From positions 1 through 64,000 of the forward strand of contig CAJYVD010000020.1 of assembly GCA_913778495.1 (NCBI GenBank): a DNA stretch of 64,000 nucleotides, in the 5' to 3' direction. The position numbers and the translations under genes were made by a program. Below are positions 27,698 to 38,273 of the stretch, in pieces; position 1 is the stretch's first letter, and each line of letters begins with the position of its first letter. Source of the stretch: an uncultured Pantoea sp. GTDB lineage: Bacteria > Pseudomonadota > Gammaproteobacteria > Enterobacterales > Enterobacteriaceae. Under the pieces are notes generated by a model. It was given only the letters and a program-made list of their open reading frames with translations. It was not told the origin of the DNA and searched no databases.

Positions 27698-28941
27698 CAG
27701 GATTTTGCTCCTTCATTGTCGGGCTCGACCCGATCCTGGGTTTCCATTTCCGGCTGAACAGGCGGGCTGGCCTGAGCAAGCAGCGGCGTATGGGCCGGTA
27801 ACCACCCCGCAATTGCGGGAAAGTGGCGCAAAAAGTGGAACACAATCACGCTTTTGGTGAGATGCCACCAGGTTCGCGGCGGCAATTTCTCCTCATCCAC
27901 GCGCACGCAATCCGCCTGCAGCAGCTGCTCGAGATTGTCACGCAGGGTTTGATTGAATTGACGGTCGTGGATGATGACATTCGCTTCCAGGTTTAACGAC
28001 AGGCTCAGCGGGTCAAGATTACTGGAGCCGACGGTGGCCCAGTGCTGATCCTGCACGGCGATCTTGCCATGCAGCGGGCGGCGACAGTATTCGTACACTT
28101 CTACGCCGCCATCCACCAAATAGTTATACAGCATCTCGGCGCCAACTTTGACAATCGGCATGTCAGGTTCGCCCTGAACGATCAGGCGCACGCGCACGCC
28201 GCGCTGTGCCGCATTGCGCATTTCACGCAGCAGACGATAGCCGGGGAAGAAATAGGCGTTGGCGATAATGACGTCCTGCTTCGCCTTGCGCAGCATATCG
28301 AGATAGTGCTGTTCGATGTCGTCGCGGTGCGCGTCGTTGTCGCGAAACACAAACAACACCTGCGCCTCGCCGGGCATATTATTGACGGCCATGCGCTGGC
28401 CGCGTCCGCCCCACCAGCGCCGGGTGACTGGCTCGCTGCCCATGGCGTCGCGCACATAGCGCGCAATATCAATCACCACCGGACCTTTGATCTCCACGGC
28501 GTAATCCTGCTTGGCCTCCGGACCGTAGTCGGTGTTGTGCTCCGCAGAGAAATTGATGCCGCCGACAAAGGCGAGGACATCATCGATCACCACGATTTTA
28601 CGGTGCAGGCGACGGAACACATTGGTGCGCATGCCCAGCACCAGCGGGCGTGGATCGTAATAAAGAAAGCGCACGCCCGCCTCGGTCAGGCTATTAACAT
28701 ATTCGTCCGACAAGTCAGGCGATCCGTAGCCATCCACCAGCACTTCCACGCTGACCCCGCGCTGCGCGGCGTCCAGCAAATCCCGGTGCAGCGCCTTGCC
28801 CACCTCATCCTCAAACAGAATAAAGGTCTCCAGTTGCAGCGACCGCTCTGCGCGCTGAATCGCGCCCGACACGCGCGGGTAAAATTCATCGCCGTTAACC
28901 AGCAGCCGCAGCTGATTGCCTTCACGCCAGCTGAAATTCAT
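27697..28941 (-). CDS. clsB: Cardiolipin synthase B
   Basis: Phospholipase-D superfamily enzyme that forms cardiolipin from two phosphatidylglycerols, and in E. coli also has related transferase activity. The two HKD motifs are HRKIVVIDD (about residue 112) and [20 protein letters not shown] (about residue 292). I use ATG 28941, giving 414 residues (E. coli 413) and the N-terminus [20 protein letters not shown]. It overlaps the ybhP stop by ATGA. The 30-residue C-terminal tail beyond the family core is hydrophilic and variable. Confidence 0.95.
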   Translation of the reverse strand: MNFSWREGNQLRLLVNGDEFYPRVSGAIQRAERSLQLETFILFEDEVGKALHRDLLDAAQRGVSVEVLVDGYGSPDLSDEYVNSLTEAGVRFLYYDPRPLVLGMRTNVFRRLHRKIVVIDDVLAFVGGINFSAEHNTDYGPEAKQDYAVEIKGPVVIDIARYVRDAMGSEPVTRRWWGGRGQRMAVNNMPGEAQVLFVFRDNDAHRDDIEQHYLDMLRKAKQDVIIANAYFFPGYRLLREMRNAAQRGVRVRLIVQGEPDMPIVKVGAEMLYNYLVDGGVEVYEYCRRPLHGKIAVQDQHWATVGSSNLDPLSLSLNLEANVIIHDRQFNQTLRDNLEQLLQADCVRVDEEKLPPRTWWHLTKSVIVFHFLRHFPAIAGWLPAHTPLLAQASPPVQPEMETQDRVEPDNEGAKS

Positions 28942-29699
28942 AGGAAGATCTCCACCGCCAGCGGCGCATGATCGGACAGGTGCGACCAGGGCTTCATCGG
29001 CAGCGCCCAAGGCTGGTTAACCGTGGCGTGACGAATATAGATGCGGTCCAGGCGCAGCAGCGGAAAACGCGCGGGGAAGGTGCGCGCCGGACGACCATTT
29101 TTCACGCTAAATACCTCCACCAGTCCGGCGCCGCGTTTTAAGAAGCGGTTGCCGTGCACTTGCCAGTCGTTGAAATCGCCGGCCACCACCAATGGGGCAT
29201 CAGGCGGCAGGGCGTTGATGCGGTCACAGATCATGTTCATTTGCGCCTGACGGTGGGCGGCCTTCAGGCCAAGGTGCACGCAGAAAACGTGCAGCGGCTG
29301 CGGGCGATCCGGCAGCGCAATGTGGGCGTGCAGCAGGCCTCGCTTTTCACTGCCGGCGACAGAAATATCGATATTTTCATGTTCAATAATAGGAAATCGT
29401 GACAATATCGCGTTCCCGTGGTGTCCTTCGGGATAAACCGCGTTACGGCCATAGGCAAAATCGTGCCACATGGTGTCAGCCAGATACTCGTAATGCGAGC
29501 GTTCTGGCCAATTCTCAATGTTGAGCGAATGGATCGCATGCGTGCCCATCACTTCCTGCAAAAAAACAATATCCGCTGACGTCGCGCGCACGGCGTCGCG
29601 CAGCTCCGGCAGGATAAAGCGGCGGTTAAAGCTGGTGAAACCTTTGTGGGTATTGATCGTCAGGACTTTAAATGAAAATCCTTGCGTGTTTTGTGGCAT
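28938..29699 (-). CDS. ybhP: Endonuclease/exonuclease/phosphatase family protein YbhP
   Basis: DNase I-like/EEP fold hydrolase, 253 residues with ATG 29699, equal to E. coli YbhP. An AGGAG lies about 12 nt upstream. Visible catalytic motifs are FLQEVMG (metal-binding glutamate), [16 protein letters not shown] and LSDHAPL (catalytic histidine). The substrate is unknown. Being first in an operon with clsB and ybhN suggests a phospholipid-related phosphodiesterase role. Confidence 0.93.
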   Translation of the reverse strand: MPQNTQGFSFKVLTINTHKGFTSFNRRFILPELRDAVRATSADIVFLQEVMGTHAIHSLNIENWPERSHYEYLADTMWHDFAYGRNAVYPEGHHGNAILSRFPIIEHENIDISVAGSEKRGLLHAHIALPDRPQPLHVFCVHLGLKAAHRQAQMNMICDRINALPPDAPLVVAGDFNDWQVHGNRFLKRGAGLVEVFSVKNGRPARTFPARFPLLRLDRIYIRHATVNQPWALPMKPWSHLSDHAPLAVEIFL

Positions 29700-29874
29700 A
29701 CTGCGGCCCGCTCCTTTCATCCTCAAGAGCACAAAGTGTAGTCTTTGTCACAATTGAGTGGTGGTGCGAGTGGAAAATTAAGGTGTTATCTGAAATTTGC
29801 TTTACATTGAGGAAATCCGTCTGGCTGCGGCCAGATACACTTGGGCGACCTGTTGGGTCTGCCAGGAGAAGAGA

Positions 29875-30267
29875 ATGAAATGGTCTAATCGTGTTCAGAT
29901 TGTTACCGGTCAAACGTGCCTGCATATCGCTATGCATGCGCTGGTGATTGCCGCACTGGTGTGGGGCTGGAAACATCGGGCGCTGGTCGAAGTGAGCAGT
30001 ACCCTGGTTGCCGCGTATGCTGTGGTGTTTATCGCCATGCTGGCGCTTCAGCGTAGTGCCCGTTTACGTCGAGTTGGTGACTCTCTGGAAGAGGTCACCA
30101 CCACCTACTATTTTGGCGCAGCGATGCTGACGCTGTTTTTGATTTCGCGCATTGTCCACAACAATCTGCTGATTGCCTGTTTGGGCGTGGTTATGCTGGT
30201 GGGGCCCGCGCTGGTTTCGCTGCTCGCGAAGGCACCCGCGCCGCGCATTGAGAAAAAGCGCGGCTGA
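29875..30267 (+). CDS. ybhQ: Inner membrane protein YbhQ
   Basis: Small membrane protein of 130 residues with four predicted helices, similar to E. coli YbhQ (136). Conserved blocks are MKWSNRV at the N-terminus, the central EEVTTTYYFGAAML, and GPALVSLLAK near the end. ATG 29875 has AGGAG about 8 nt upstream; the longer upstream reading adds a non-hydrophobic leader. Function is unknown. It is divergent from ybhP and ends at a strong terminator. Confidence 0.9.
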   Translation: MKWSNRVQIVTGQTCLHIAMHALVIAALVWGWKHRALVEVSSTLVAAYAVVFIAMLALQRSARLRRVGDSLEEVTTTYYFGAAMLTLFLISRIVHNNLLIACLGVVMLVGPALVSLLAKAPAPRIEKKRG

Positions 30268-30278
30268 TTGGTCGCCAT

Positions 30279-30311
30279 AAAAAAAAGGCGCCTACGCGGC
30301 GCCTTTTTTTG
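30279..30311. terminator. Strong intrinsic terminator after ybhQ
   Basis: AAAAAAAGGCGCC, a 5-nt loop TACGC, and GGCGCCTTTTTTT give a GC stem flanked by A and T runs. It ends ybhQ and isolates rhlE. Confidence 0.92.
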
Positions 30312-30360
30312 TGGGTCGCAGACGGCGCGGAAAGCTGGTAAACTCGCCGGCTTACGCATG

Positions 30361-30421
30361 GTAGTTTGTGCCCTTTTCACACGTTGCCTTCAGGCAGCGT
30401 CATATCCCCCCTGAAAACTAC
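30361..30421 (+). promoter_or_regulatory. Structured leader upstream of rhlE
   Basis: GTAGTTT (30361-30367) can pair with AAACTAC (30415-30421), enclosing an 8-bp hairpin ACGTTGCC/GGCAGCGT (30382-30401, one G-U pair, TTCA loop). A C-run TCCCCCC follows the hairpin. It lies 40-100 nt before the rhlE start. DEAD-box helicase genes sometimes carry long structured leaders; this one is only inferred. Confidence 0.35.
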
Positions 30422-30463
30422 ATCGCCAACGGCGAACAGGGCGGTTCGGAGTAATACACCTGC

Positions 30464-31861
30464 ATGTCATTTGACTCTCTCGGCTTGAATGCCGATATTT
30501 TGCGTGCGGTAGCAGAACAGGGCTACCGTGAACCGACGCCAATCCAGCGTCAGGCGATTCCTGTGGTGTTGGCGGGCAAAGATTTGCTGGCCAGCGCCCA
30601 AACCGGTACCGGTAAAACCGCCGGCTTTACGCTGCCGCTGCTGCAGCGCCTTTCAACGCGTCCTTCAGCGGGACGCGGTCGTCGCCCGGTGCGCGCGCTT
30701 ATCCTGACCCCGACCCGCGAACTCGCGGCACAGGTGGGTGAAAACGTGCGCGAGTACAGCCAGTATCTCGATATGCGTTCGCTGGTGGTGTTCGGCGGCG
30801 TCAGCATTAACCCACAGATGATGAAACTGCGCGGCGGCGTTGACGTGCTGGTGGCAACGCCAGGACGCCTGCTGGATCTGGCGCAGCAGAATGCGGTTGA
30901 TCTGTCACAGGTTGAAATCCTGGTGCTGGATGAAGCCGATCGCATGCTGGATATGGGCTTTATCCACGATATCCGCCGCGTGCTTGCGCGTCTGCCCGCC
31001 AAGCGACAGAACCTGCTGTTCTCCGCGACCTTCTCTGATGAGATCAAAGCGCTGGCGGAAAAACTGCTCACCAACCCAGAACAGGTTGAAGTGGCGCGCC
31101 GCAACACCGCCTCCGAGCAGGTGTCGCAGCAGGTGCACTTTGTCGACAAAAAGCGCAAGCGGGAGCTGCTGTCGCTGATGATCGGGCAGGGCAACTGGCA
31201 GCAAGTGTTGGTGTTTACCCGCACCAAGCACGGTGCCAACCACCTCGCTGAACAGCTGAATAAAGACGGCATCACCGCCGCCGCCATCCACGGCAACAAG
31301 AGTCAGGGTGCGCGTACCCGTGCGCTGGCTGATTTCAAATCCGGCAGCATTCGCGTGCTGGTCGCCACCGATATCGCCGCGCGCGGTCTGGATATCGAAG
31401 AGCTGCCGCACGTGGTGAACTACGAGCTGCCAAACGTGGCGGAAGATTATGTGCACCGCATCGGTCGTACCGGTCGCGCTGCCGCCACGGGTGCGGCGCT
31501 GTCGCTGGTGTGTGTGGATGAGCACAAACTGCTGCGCGATATCGAACGCTTGTTAAAGCGTGAAATTCCGCGCATCGCGCTGCCGGGCTTTGAGCCGGAT
31601 CCCAGCATCAAAGCGGAGCCGATTGTCAATGGTCGCCAGCAGGCACCGCGCGGACGCGGTCAGGGCCAGGGGCGCGGTCAGGGCGGCAATGTTTCCCGTC
31701 CACACGGCGGCAGCGGTCAGCGTGGCGGCGGCGATAAAGCCGCACGTCCGCAGGGCGAAGCGCGCCCCGCGCGTCGCCAGGGCGGTAACGCGGGTAACGG
31801 TGCGCCAGCGGCCAATAGCGGTCGCCGTCGCGCTGCGCCAAAAGACAGCGGAAACCGTTAA
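30464..31861 (+). CDS. rhlE: ATP-dependent RNA helicase RhlE
   Basis: DEAD-box RNA helicase that acts in ribosome assembly and RNA turnover; 465 residues (E. coli 454). Motifs in order: Q motif [19 protein letters not shown], Ia [33 protein letters not shown] and [10 protein letters not shown]. Beyond residue 385 is a low-complexity tail of glycine, arginine and glutamine repeats, expected for RNA contact. The stop is followed 3 bp later by dusC, so the two are probably cotranscribed, a pairing not found in E. coli. Confidence 0.96.
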   Translation: MSFDSLGLNADILRAVAEQGYREPTPIQRQAIPVVLAGKDLLASAQTGTGKTAGFTLPLLQRLSTRPSAGRGRRPVRALILTPTRELAAQVGENVREYSQYLDMRSLVVFGGVSINPQMMKLRGGVDVLVATPGRLLDLAQQNAVDLSQVEILVLDEADRMLDMGFIHDIRRVLARLPAKRQNLLFSATFSDEIKALAEKLLTNPEQVEVARRNTASEQVSQQVHFVDKKRKRELLSLMIGQGNWQQVLVFTRTKHGANHLAEQLNKDGITAAAIHGNKSQGARTRALADFKSGSIRVLVATDIAARGLDIEELPHVVNYELPNVAEDYVHRIGRTGRAAATGAALSLVCVDEHKLLRDIERLLKREIPRIALPGFEPDPSIKAEPIVNGRQQAPRGRGQGQGRGQGGNVSRPHGGSGQRGGGDKAARPQGEARPARRQGGNAGNGAPAANSGRRRAAPKDSGNR

Positions 31862-31864
31862 GCG

Positions 31865-32824
31865 ATGCGGGTTTTACTGGCGCCCATGGAAGGCGTGCTG
31901 GACTCACTGGTGCGCGAACTGCTCTCGGGCGTGAATGATTACGATCTTTGCGTCACGGAGTTTTTGCGCGTGGTGGACCAGCTGCTGCCGGTAAAATCTT
32001 TCCTGCGTCTGTGTCCAGAGCTCCACAACAGCAGCCGCACGCCGTCCGGTACGCGCGTGCGTATGCAGCTGTTGGGGCAGTATCCCGAGTGGCTGGCGGA
32101 GAACGCGGCGCGCGCGGTTGAGCTGGGCTCGTGGGGCGTCGATCTTAACTGCGGCTGTCCGTCGAAGCTGGTGAACGGCAGCGGCGGAGGCGCGACCTTG
32201 CTCAAAGATCCCGACCTGATCTACCAGGCCGCGAAAGCCATGCGCGAAGCGGTGCCGGATCACCTGCCGGTCACGGTGAAAGTGCGTCTGGGCTGGGATT
32301 CCGGCGCGCGGCGCTTTGAAATTGCCGACGCGGTACAGCAGGCGGGCGCCACCGAGCTGGTGGTGCACGGTCGCACTAAAGAAGACGGCTACCGTGCCGA
32401 CTGCATCAACTGGCAGGCGATTGGCGAGATCCGCCAGCGCCTGCGCATTCCGGTGATCGCCAACGGCGAGATCTGGAGCTGGCAGGACGCGCAGGATTGT
32501 CTGCGCATCACCGGCTGCGAGGCGGTGATGCTCGGGCGCGGCGCGCTCAATATTCCCAATTTGGGATGCGTGGTGAAACACAATGCGCCACCGATGCCGT
32601 GGCCGCAGGTGGTCGAACTGCTGCTGAAATACACCCAGCTGGAGAAGCAGGGCGATACCGGCATGTATCACGTGGCGCGCATCAAACAGTGGCTGGGATA
32701 TTTGCGTAAGGCCTATCGCGAGGCCGATGGTCTGTTCAGTGAAATCCGCACGCTGCGCGTCTCCGCCGAGATCGCCGCGACCATTGAGCGCTATGCCGCA
32801 CAGCTAGCGCGCACAACCGCGTAA
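31865..32824 (+). CDS. dusC: tRNA-dihydrouridine(16) synthase DusC
   Basis: FMN-dependent reductase that makes dihydrouridine at U16 of tRNA; 319 residues (E. coli 315). The N-terminus [17 protein letters not shown] and the catalytic cysteine in [15 protein letters not shown] near residue 98 identify the Dus family. [21 protein letters not shown] and the DusC-like C-terminal domain ([15 protein letters not shown]) support subtype C. In E. coli the gene (yohI) lies in the yoh region, as do several genes downstream here. Confidence 0.94.
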   Translation: MRVLLAPMEGVLDSLVRELLSGVNDYDLCVTEFLRVVDQLLPVKSFLRLCPELHNSSRTPSGTRVRMQLLGQYPEWLAENAARAVELGSWGVDLNCGCPSKLVNGSGGGATLLKDPDLIYQAAKAMREAVPDHLPVTVKVRLGWDSGARRFEIADAVQQAGATELVVHGRTKEDGYRADCINWQAIGEIRQRLRIPVIANGEIWSWQDAQDCLRITGCEAVMLGRGALNIPNLGCVVKHNAPPMPWPQVVELLLKYTQLEKQGDTGMYHVARIKQWLGYLRKAYREADGLFSEIRTLRVSAEIAATIERYAAQLARTTA

Positions 32825-32898
32825 AAAAAAGCCGATCTGCTAGCAGGCTAACGGTTATAGTGAGGGCTTACGCTTAACCACGCTATGACCGATTGCCC

Positions 32899-34107
32899 AT
32901 GTCTGACGCCGCCGTACCCGTACTGAGCCCCGCTCAGTTAAATAAACGCATTCTCTCCGTCATTATCTTCACCTTTTTTTGCTACCTCTCGGTGGGGTTA
33001 CCGCTCGCGGTGCTGCCGGGATTCGTGCACAACCAACTTGGCTTTAGCTCGTTTACCGCCGGGCTGATTATCAGCCTGCAATATTTCGCCACGCTCCTTA
33101 GCCGGCCGCACGCCGGGCGGCTGGCGGATCGGCTCGGCCCCCGACGCGTAGTGATGCTGGGAACGCTGGGCTGCGGCGTCAGCGGCGCGCTGTCGCTGCT
33201 GGCGGCGCTATGCAGCGGCGCACCGCATCTCAGCCTGGGGCTGTTGGCGTTGGGCAGGCTGTTTCTGGGCGTGGGTGAGAGCTTCAGTAGCACCGGATCC
33301 ACGCTGTGGGGCATGAAGCTCGTGGGGCCGCTGCAGACCGCACGCGTGATCTCGTGGAACGGTGTCGCCACCTATTTCGCCATGGCCATCGGCGCACCGC
33401 TCGGTGTGCTGTTGAATGATGCCTGGGGCCTGAGCGGCTTTGCCGGTCTGGTCGCGGCGCTGGGCGCGCTGGGCTTCTGGCTGGCCAGCCGCAAGCCCGC
33501 GGTCAGCGTGACCGCCGGGGCGCGCATTCCGTTTCACCGCGTGGTCAGTCGCGTCTGGCTGTTTGGGTTGGCGTTGGGACTTGGCACGCTGGGCTTTGGC
33601 GTAATTTCGACCTTTATCACCCTCTATTTTTCCAGCCGCGGCTGGACGGGTGCGGCGTTTGCGCTGACGCTGTTCAGCCTTGGCTTTGTGCTGGTGCGCC
33701 TGGCGTGCGGCCGCTTTATTCTGCGCGTTGGCGGCCTGCGCGTGGCGCTGGTGTCGCTGCTGGTGGAGTGCGTGGGGCTGCTGCTGATTTGGCAGGCGGA
33801 CAGCCGCTGGCTGGTGGATTGCGGCGCCTTCCTGACCGGCTCGGGCTTTTCGCTGGTATTTCCGGCGCTGGGCGTCGAGGCGGTTAAACGCGTCCAGCAG
33901 CAGGACCAGGGATCGGCGCTCGGTACGTATTCGGCCTTTTTGGATTTAGGCCTGGGCCTGACCGGTCCGGTGGCGGGGCTGTTGATCGGTCACTGGGGCA
34001 TGCAGTCGGTCTATCTGGCGGCGGCGCTAACGGTCATGGCGGCCGGTGTCATTACCCTGCGGCTGCACCAGCAGCATCGCGCGGCGACGCCGATGAGCGA
34101 GCGTTAG
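32899..34107 (+). CDS. MFS transporter, YfcJ/YhhS (UPF0226) type
   Basis: Twelve-helix inner membrane carrier, 402 residues from ATG 32899. Helix 2-3 loop is RPHAGRLADRLGPRRVVMLG, the MFS motif A pattern, and GVGESFSSTGSTLWGM is typical of the YfcJ/YhhS family of putative drug or arabinose-like exporters. No good ribosome-binding site precedes the ATG; a TTG six bases earlier is the only in-frame alternative nearby. It is convergent with the phosphate transporter gene, with a hairpin at 34116-34143 between them. The substrate is unknown. Confidence 0.85.
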   Translation: MSDAAVPVLSPAQLNKRILSVIIFTFFCYLSVGLPLAVLPGFVHNQLGFSSFTAGLIISLQYFATLLSRPHAGRLADRLGPRRVVMLGTLGCGVSGALSLLAALCSGAPHLSLGLLALGRLFLGVGESFSSTGSTLWGMKLVGPLQTARVISWNGVATYFAMAIGAPLGVLLNDAWGLSGFAGLVAALGALGFWLASRKPAVSVTAGARIPFHRVVSRVWLFGLALGLGTLGFGVISTFITLYFSSRGWTGAAFALTLFSLGFVLVRLACGRFILRVGGLRVALVSLLVECVGLLLIWQADSRWLVDCGAFLTGSGFSLVFPALGVEAVKRVQQQDQGSALGTYSAFLDLGLGLTGPVAGLLIGHWGMQSVYLAAALTVMAAGVITLRLHQQHRAATPMSER

Positions 34108-34115
34108 CGGTGTTG

Positions 34116-34143
34116 CACCGGCGCGTGGACTCACGCCCCGGTG
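34116..34143. terminator. Hairpin between convergent MFS and PiT genes
   Basis: CACCGG-c-GCGTG, loop GACT, CACGC-c-CCGGTG forms a long stem with one C/C mismatch. No T run follows on either side, so its role as a terminator is uncertain. Confidence 0.45.
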
Positions 34144-34151
34144 GTTGCAGG

Positions 34152-35765
34152 TCAGAGGTGAATAAACAGTGCGTACAGCAATCCAGAGAGCAGCACGGAG
34201 ATCGGCAGCGTAAGCACCCACGCCAGCGCCAGATTGCGCAGGGTGGCGAGCTGCAGCCCGGAACGATTGGCTGCCATGGTGCCCGCGACGCCGGACGAGA
34301 GCACGTGCGTGGTCGAGACCGGCAGGCCAAACGCATCGGCGGCACCGATGGTCGCCATGGCCACCAGTTCTGCGCTGGCCCCTTGCGCATAGGTGAGATG
34401 GGTTTTACCGATGCGCTCGCCGACGGTGATCACGATGCGCCGCCAGCCCACCATGGTGCCGAGGCCGAGGGCGATCGCCACCGCCACTTTAACCCACATG
34501 GGAATAAAGCGCGTTGCGCTGTCCAGCTCGCGCTTAACCGCCGTCAGGTTACGCGCGGTCTCTTCCGGTAGCGCGATCTTCGCTGACTGTAAATGCTTAA
34601 TGGTCTCCGACGCGAGATACATGTTGTTGCGCGTGTTGGTCACCGCGGCGGCAGGAATATTCTCCACCGAACCATACTGCCGAATCTGGTCACCGATATC
34701 CCCCAGCAGAAGCGCCAGCGCAGGCACCACCTGCGGCAGGTTCTGCGTAGTACGCACATACTCGGTTAGCACGTCGCGCGGCGCGGGCATCGCTGACGGC
34801 GCCGGATGGATCGCCAGCAGCTGCCGTTCCGTGACCTGCGTCAGGGCCACCACGCGGGGGATTTGCTCCGGTGGCAGCGATCGGTTGAGCGCATAGGCCA
34901 TCGGCATGGTGCCCACCAGAATCAGCATGATCAAGCCCATGCCTTTTTGTCCGTCGTTAGAGCCGTGGGCAAAGGAGACGCCGGTGCAGGTTAAAATCAG
35001 CAGCCCGCGGATCCACGCGGGCGGCGGCTCGGCACGGTCGGGCGCCTGATAGAGCGCACGATTGCGCACCAGCGCTTTCATCACCAGCAGCAGCAGGGCA
35101 GCGCACACAAATCCCACCGCCGGGGAGAGCAGCAGCGCGTAGCCCACTTTGAGCGCCTGATCCCAATCCACGCCGCTGGTGCCGCTGCGGCCATGCAGCA
35201 GCGCATTCGCCACGCCCACGCCAATGATCGACCCAATCAAGGTATGGGACGAAGAGGAGGGCAGGCCCAGATACCAGGTGCCAAGATTCCAGATAATCGC
35301 CGAGCATAGCAGGGCATAGACCATGGCAAAGCCGTTGCCGCTGCCAGCCTGCAAAATCAGCTCCACTGGCAGCAGCGAGATAATGCCGAACGCCACCACG
35401 CCGCTGGAGAGCAGCACGCCGAGGAAATTACACAACCCCGACCACACCACCGCCGTGCCGGGCGAAAGCGAATGGGTGTAAATCACGGTCGCCACCGCAT
35501 TGGCGGTATCGTGAAAGCCGTTCACAAATTCAAAGCCCAATGCAATCACCAGCGCCAGACCCAGCAACAGGAAGGGCGTGTAGCTGGTGACCGGCGTTCC
35601 GGCGTCTTCCACATCGCTAAACAGATTTATTCCGGCAAACAGTAAGCCCGCCACCAGCAGCAGTAAAAACACGCTGCGCGACAGGCGGCCGTTGCCATGG
35701 TTGAGATTCGGGCGTCCGCTCAGCGGCGAGACGCGTGATGATGCAGGAATACTGTTTTCAGCCAT
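34152..35765 (-). CDS. Inorganic phosphate transporter, PiT family
   Basis: Low-affinity metal-phosphate/proton symporter family, 537 residues from ATG 35765 (MAENSIPA). The two PiT signature repeats are visible: FEFVNGFHDTANAVATVIYT in the N-terminal half and FAHGSNDGQKGMGLI in the second. Between the halves lies a hydrophilic stretch of roughly 120 residues. There is also a roughly 35-residue cytoplasmic N-terminus before the first helix; both make it longer than E. coli PitA/PitB (499). The longer upstream frame is not supported by a ribosome-binding site. No pap-like phoU gene is attached. It is a PitA/PitB-type paralogue of a distinct subfamily, so I give no symbol. Confidence 0.9.
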   Translation of the reverse strand: MAENSIPASSRVSPLSGRPNLNHGNGRLSRSVFLLLLVAGLLFAGINLFSDVEDAGTPVTSYTPFLLLGLALVIALGFEFVNGFHDTANAVATVIYTHSLSPGTAVVWSGLCNFLGVLLSSGVVAFGIISLLPVELILQAGSGNGFAMVYALLCSAIIWNLGTWYLGLPSSSSHTLIGSIIGVGVANALLHGRSGTSGVDWDQALKVGYALLLSPAVGFVCAALLLLVMKALVRNRALYQAPDRAEPPPAWIRGLLILTCTGVSFAHGSNDGQKGMGLIMLILVGTMPMAYALNRSLPPEQIPRVVALTQVTERQLLAIHPAPSAMPAPRDVLTEYVRTTQNLPQVVPALALLLGDIGDQIRQYGSVENIPAAAVTNTRNNMYLASETIKHLQSAKIALPEETARNLTAVKRELDSATRFIPMWVKVAVAIALGLGTMVGWRRIVITVGERIGKTHLTYAQGASAELVAMATIGAADAFGLPVSTTHVLSSGVAGTMAANRSGLQLATLRNLALAWVLTLPISVLLSGLLYALFIHL

Positions 35766-35931
35766 AACACACCCCAGTGTGAATGAAGGGTGCGTGAGCC
35801 AACACCCGTTATTGCCAGTGTGATACGGGGTTTGTGTGACAAAAAGATGATGGTGCGTGGCCGCTGTCATGCTGCTGTAACAGGGCTGAAGCAGGCTGTG
35901 GCTCTGTGCTTTTCGGAACGCTCATGCCCCT

Positions 35932-36957
35932 ATGCGCCAACCTGCTTCGCCGTTCACCACGCTGCCGGACTTCAATAACGAAGTGGCCGGCCTGATCCAC
36001 GGCTATCTGTTTACCGCAAACGCCCCGCCGCAGCGGCTTAACGCGCGTGAAGCGGGACAGCTGGGCCAGCAGACGCTGACGCCGTCCAGTTTTCTCTGGC
36101 TGCATATTAACCTGAATCACGCGCGGGCTGAGCGCTGGGTACAGGACCACTTTTTGGTCGACAGCGACTTTTTCGACGAGATTCATTCTGCGTCGCCGCG
36201 CACCCGTCTGGCCCACCAAAACGAGGCGCTGATGGCGGTGCTCAATGACGTGACGTTTCGTCAGGAAGAGCGCAGCACCCAGAACGCCACGTTGTGGATT
36301 TGGTGCTGCCCGCAGCTTATGGTCAGCGCGCGCTATCGTCCCGTGGGGATGATTGAACGCATGCACGAGCACCTTCATCAGCTGGGCTTCACCCAACCGG
36401 ATGACATGCTGCTCTGGCTGCTGGGAGAGCAGGAGGCGCAGCTGGAGCAGGTGGTGCGCCGCACCAGTCAGGCGGTGGATGTGATTGAGGAGCGGCTATT
36501 GAGCGCGGCAATCAAAACCAATCGCAGCGAACTCGGCCATCTTCGCCGCATGCTGCTGCGTGTGCAACGGCTGCTGGCGCCCGAGCCCGCGGCGCTCTTT
36601 CGCTTGCTCAACCGACCGCCTTCGTGGCTGAAGCGCGAACCGCTGGGGGAATTGCGCATTTTTACCGAGGAGTTTAGCGTGGCGCTGAACGATCTGGCCG
36701 GTCTGATGGAGCGCATTCGCCTGCTGCAGGAGGAGATCGCCGCCAGCCTGCTGGAGCAGAGTAACCGTACTCTGTTTTTACTGACGGTGATTACCGTGCT
36801 GGCGCTGCCCATCAATATCATCGCCGGATTTTTTGGCATGAACGTGGGCGGGATACCGCTGGCAAACAATCCGCACGGCTTCTTGCTGCTGGTGCTGGTG
36901 GTGCTGGTGTTTACGCTGGCGGCCGGCTGGCTGGCGCTGCGTCGACGGCGGGAATAA
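35932..36957 (+). CDS. CorA family divalent cation transporter (ZntB-like)
   Basis: Pentameric 2-TM-GxN channel/transporter, 341 residues. The cytoplasmic N-terminal domain occupies about 1-275. Two C-terminal helices follow, with the GMN selectivity motif in FFGMNVGGIPL near residue 302 after the first helix. The following loop resembles ZntB (NVGGIP), the zinc-proton symporter, but E. coli ZntB has GVN while this has GMN. Zinc or magnesium transport cannot be separated from sequence. No clear ribosome-binding site precedes the ATG. It is divergent from the phosphate transporter and convergent with ldtB. Confidence 0.85.
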   Translation: MRQPASPFTTLPDFNNEVAGLIHGYLFTANAPPQRLNAREAGQLGQQTLTPSSFLWLHINLNHARAERWVQDHFLVDSDFFDEIHSASPRTRLAHQNEALMAVLNDVTFRQEERSTQNATLWIWCCPQLMVSARYRPVGMIERMHEHLHQLGFTQPDDMLLWLLGEQEAQLEQVVRRTSQAVDVIEERLLSAAIKTNRSELGHLRRMLLRVQRLLAPEPAALFRLLNRPPSWLKREPLGELRIFTEEFSVALNDLAGLMERIRLLQEEIAASLLEQSNRTLFLLTVITVLALPINIIAGFFGMNVGGIPLANNPHGFLLLVLVVLVFTLAAGWLALRRRRE

Positions 36958-36983
36958 AAAAACCAGCCCGCAGGCTGGTTTTT
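36955..36983. terminator. Bidirectional terminator between CorA-family gene and ldtB
   Basis: AAAAAACCAGCC, loop CGCA, GGCTGGTTTTTT is a classic symmetric intrinsic terminator between the two convergent genes. Confidence 0.93.
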
Positions 36984-36998
36984 TGAGACGCGAAGCGC

Positions 36999-38075
36999 TT
37001 ACAGGCTATTGCCGGTCGCAGGCTGCGCGGCAGGCGCGCTCTCCGCTTGCGGGGCGGCGCCGTTAGCGCCCTGCGGCGTCATTGGCTCCTCTTTCGGCAT
37101 GGCGTCAGAGGACTCTTGCACCTGCACCGGCGCGGGCTGCGCGTCGTTAGGCTGACCGTTGATTTTGGTCGGGATACCGCTGCGCGCCTGGATCGCGTTG
37201 TTGACCGCGTCCTGGTTGGTGCTGGCATCCGCGATCACTTTGGTCACGGCGGAGGTCAGGTTAATCGGCACCAGTTCGCGCGAGTTAAACTGCTCTTCAG
37301 TGGTTGAGAGCGGGTTGTGCACTTCGATGTAGCGCGAGCCGTCTGGCTCAACGGCGGCTTTCACCGGCTGATCGATGAACTGCACGCGCGTGCCAACCGG
37401 CACGTTGTCGAACAGCCACTTGATGTCATCCGCACGCAGACGCACGCAACCGTGACTGACGCGCAGGCCAATACCGAAGTTAGCGTTAGTGCCGTGAATC
37501 GCATACAGACGGCCGATATAGAGCGCGTACAAGCCCATTGGGTTATCCGGACCTGCCGGGAACACCGCCGGAATGCTTTCACCGCGCGACGCGTATTCGG
37601 CATGCATCGCTTTGGTTGGCGTCCAGGTAGGACCCGCTTTCTTGCGCTCAACCGCCGTGGTCCAGTTTACTGGGGTGTCTTTGCCCAGCTCACCGATACC
37701 GATTGGCAGCACAACCACCGTTTTGCTGCCTTTCGGATAGTAATACAGACGCATTTCCGCGCTGTTGATCACAATGCCTTCGCGCGGCGCGTCAGGCAGG
37801 ATCAGCCGCTGTGGGATCACCAGCTTAGAGCCCGCTTTTGGCAAATAGACGTCCACGCCCGGATTGGCTTCCAGCATGTTGCTGAGGCCCATCTGGTACT
37901 GCGCAGCGAATGCCTCTAACGGCAGCTTGCTGTCCTGCGGCACGGTAATTTCAATGTTCTCGCCAATCACGCGGCTATTGGCCGGTGGCAGCGGGTAGAC
38001 TACTGCGAATGCCGACTGGCTGAACGCTGCCAGTGCAAGGGCGAGTGAAGCGAACGCGCGAATGCTCTTTTTCAT
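36999..38075 (-). CDS. ldtB: L,D-transpeptidase LdtB (YbiS) with extended C-terminus
   Basis: Periplasmic enzyme that attaches Braun lipoprotein to peptidoglycan. A Sec signal peptide (cleavage after about residue 24, AFA) is followed by a LysM-like domain. The YkuD catalytic domain has its cysteine in [20 protein letters not shown] near residue 208. Long identical stretches with E. coli YbiS ([45 protein letters not shown]) support the LdtB assignment over LdtA/C/E. E. coli LdtB has 306 residues. This one has 358, the extra 50 or so being a Pro/Ala/Gln/Glu-rich, low-complexity tail. Confidence 0.93.
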   Translation of the reverse strand: MKKSIRAFASLALALAAFSQSAFAVVYPLPPANSRVIGENIEITVPQDSKLPLEAFAAQYQMGLSNMLEANPGVDVYLPKAGSKLVIPQRLILPDAPREGIVINSAEMRLYYYPKGSKTVVVLPIGIGELGKDTPVNWTTAVERKKAGPTWTPTKAMHAEYASRGESIPAVFPAGPDNPMGLYALYIGRLYAIHGTNANFGIGLRVSHGCVRLRADDIKWLFDNVPVGTRVQFIDQPVKAAVEPDGSRYIEVHNPLSTTEEQFNSRELVPINLTSAVTKVIADASTNQDAVNNAIQARSGIPTKINGQPNDAQPAPVQVQESSDAMPKEEPMTPQGANGAAPQAESAPAAQPATGNSL

Positions 38076-38273
38076 ATTTTACTAGTCGTTATGGCCTTTA
38101 ATTAGGCTTGTCAGTGTGTCGAACCCATCGTGGTCGGAAGCGACCGCTGCGCATTATATGTGCATAGTCGCAATGATGGGAATCACGATTTGCGTCAGTT
38201 GGAGATACTTTACGCAATTAGTTGTAATAAACAGACAATTCTCTTTGTCTCATCGCCCAAAATGTGAAAAGCA

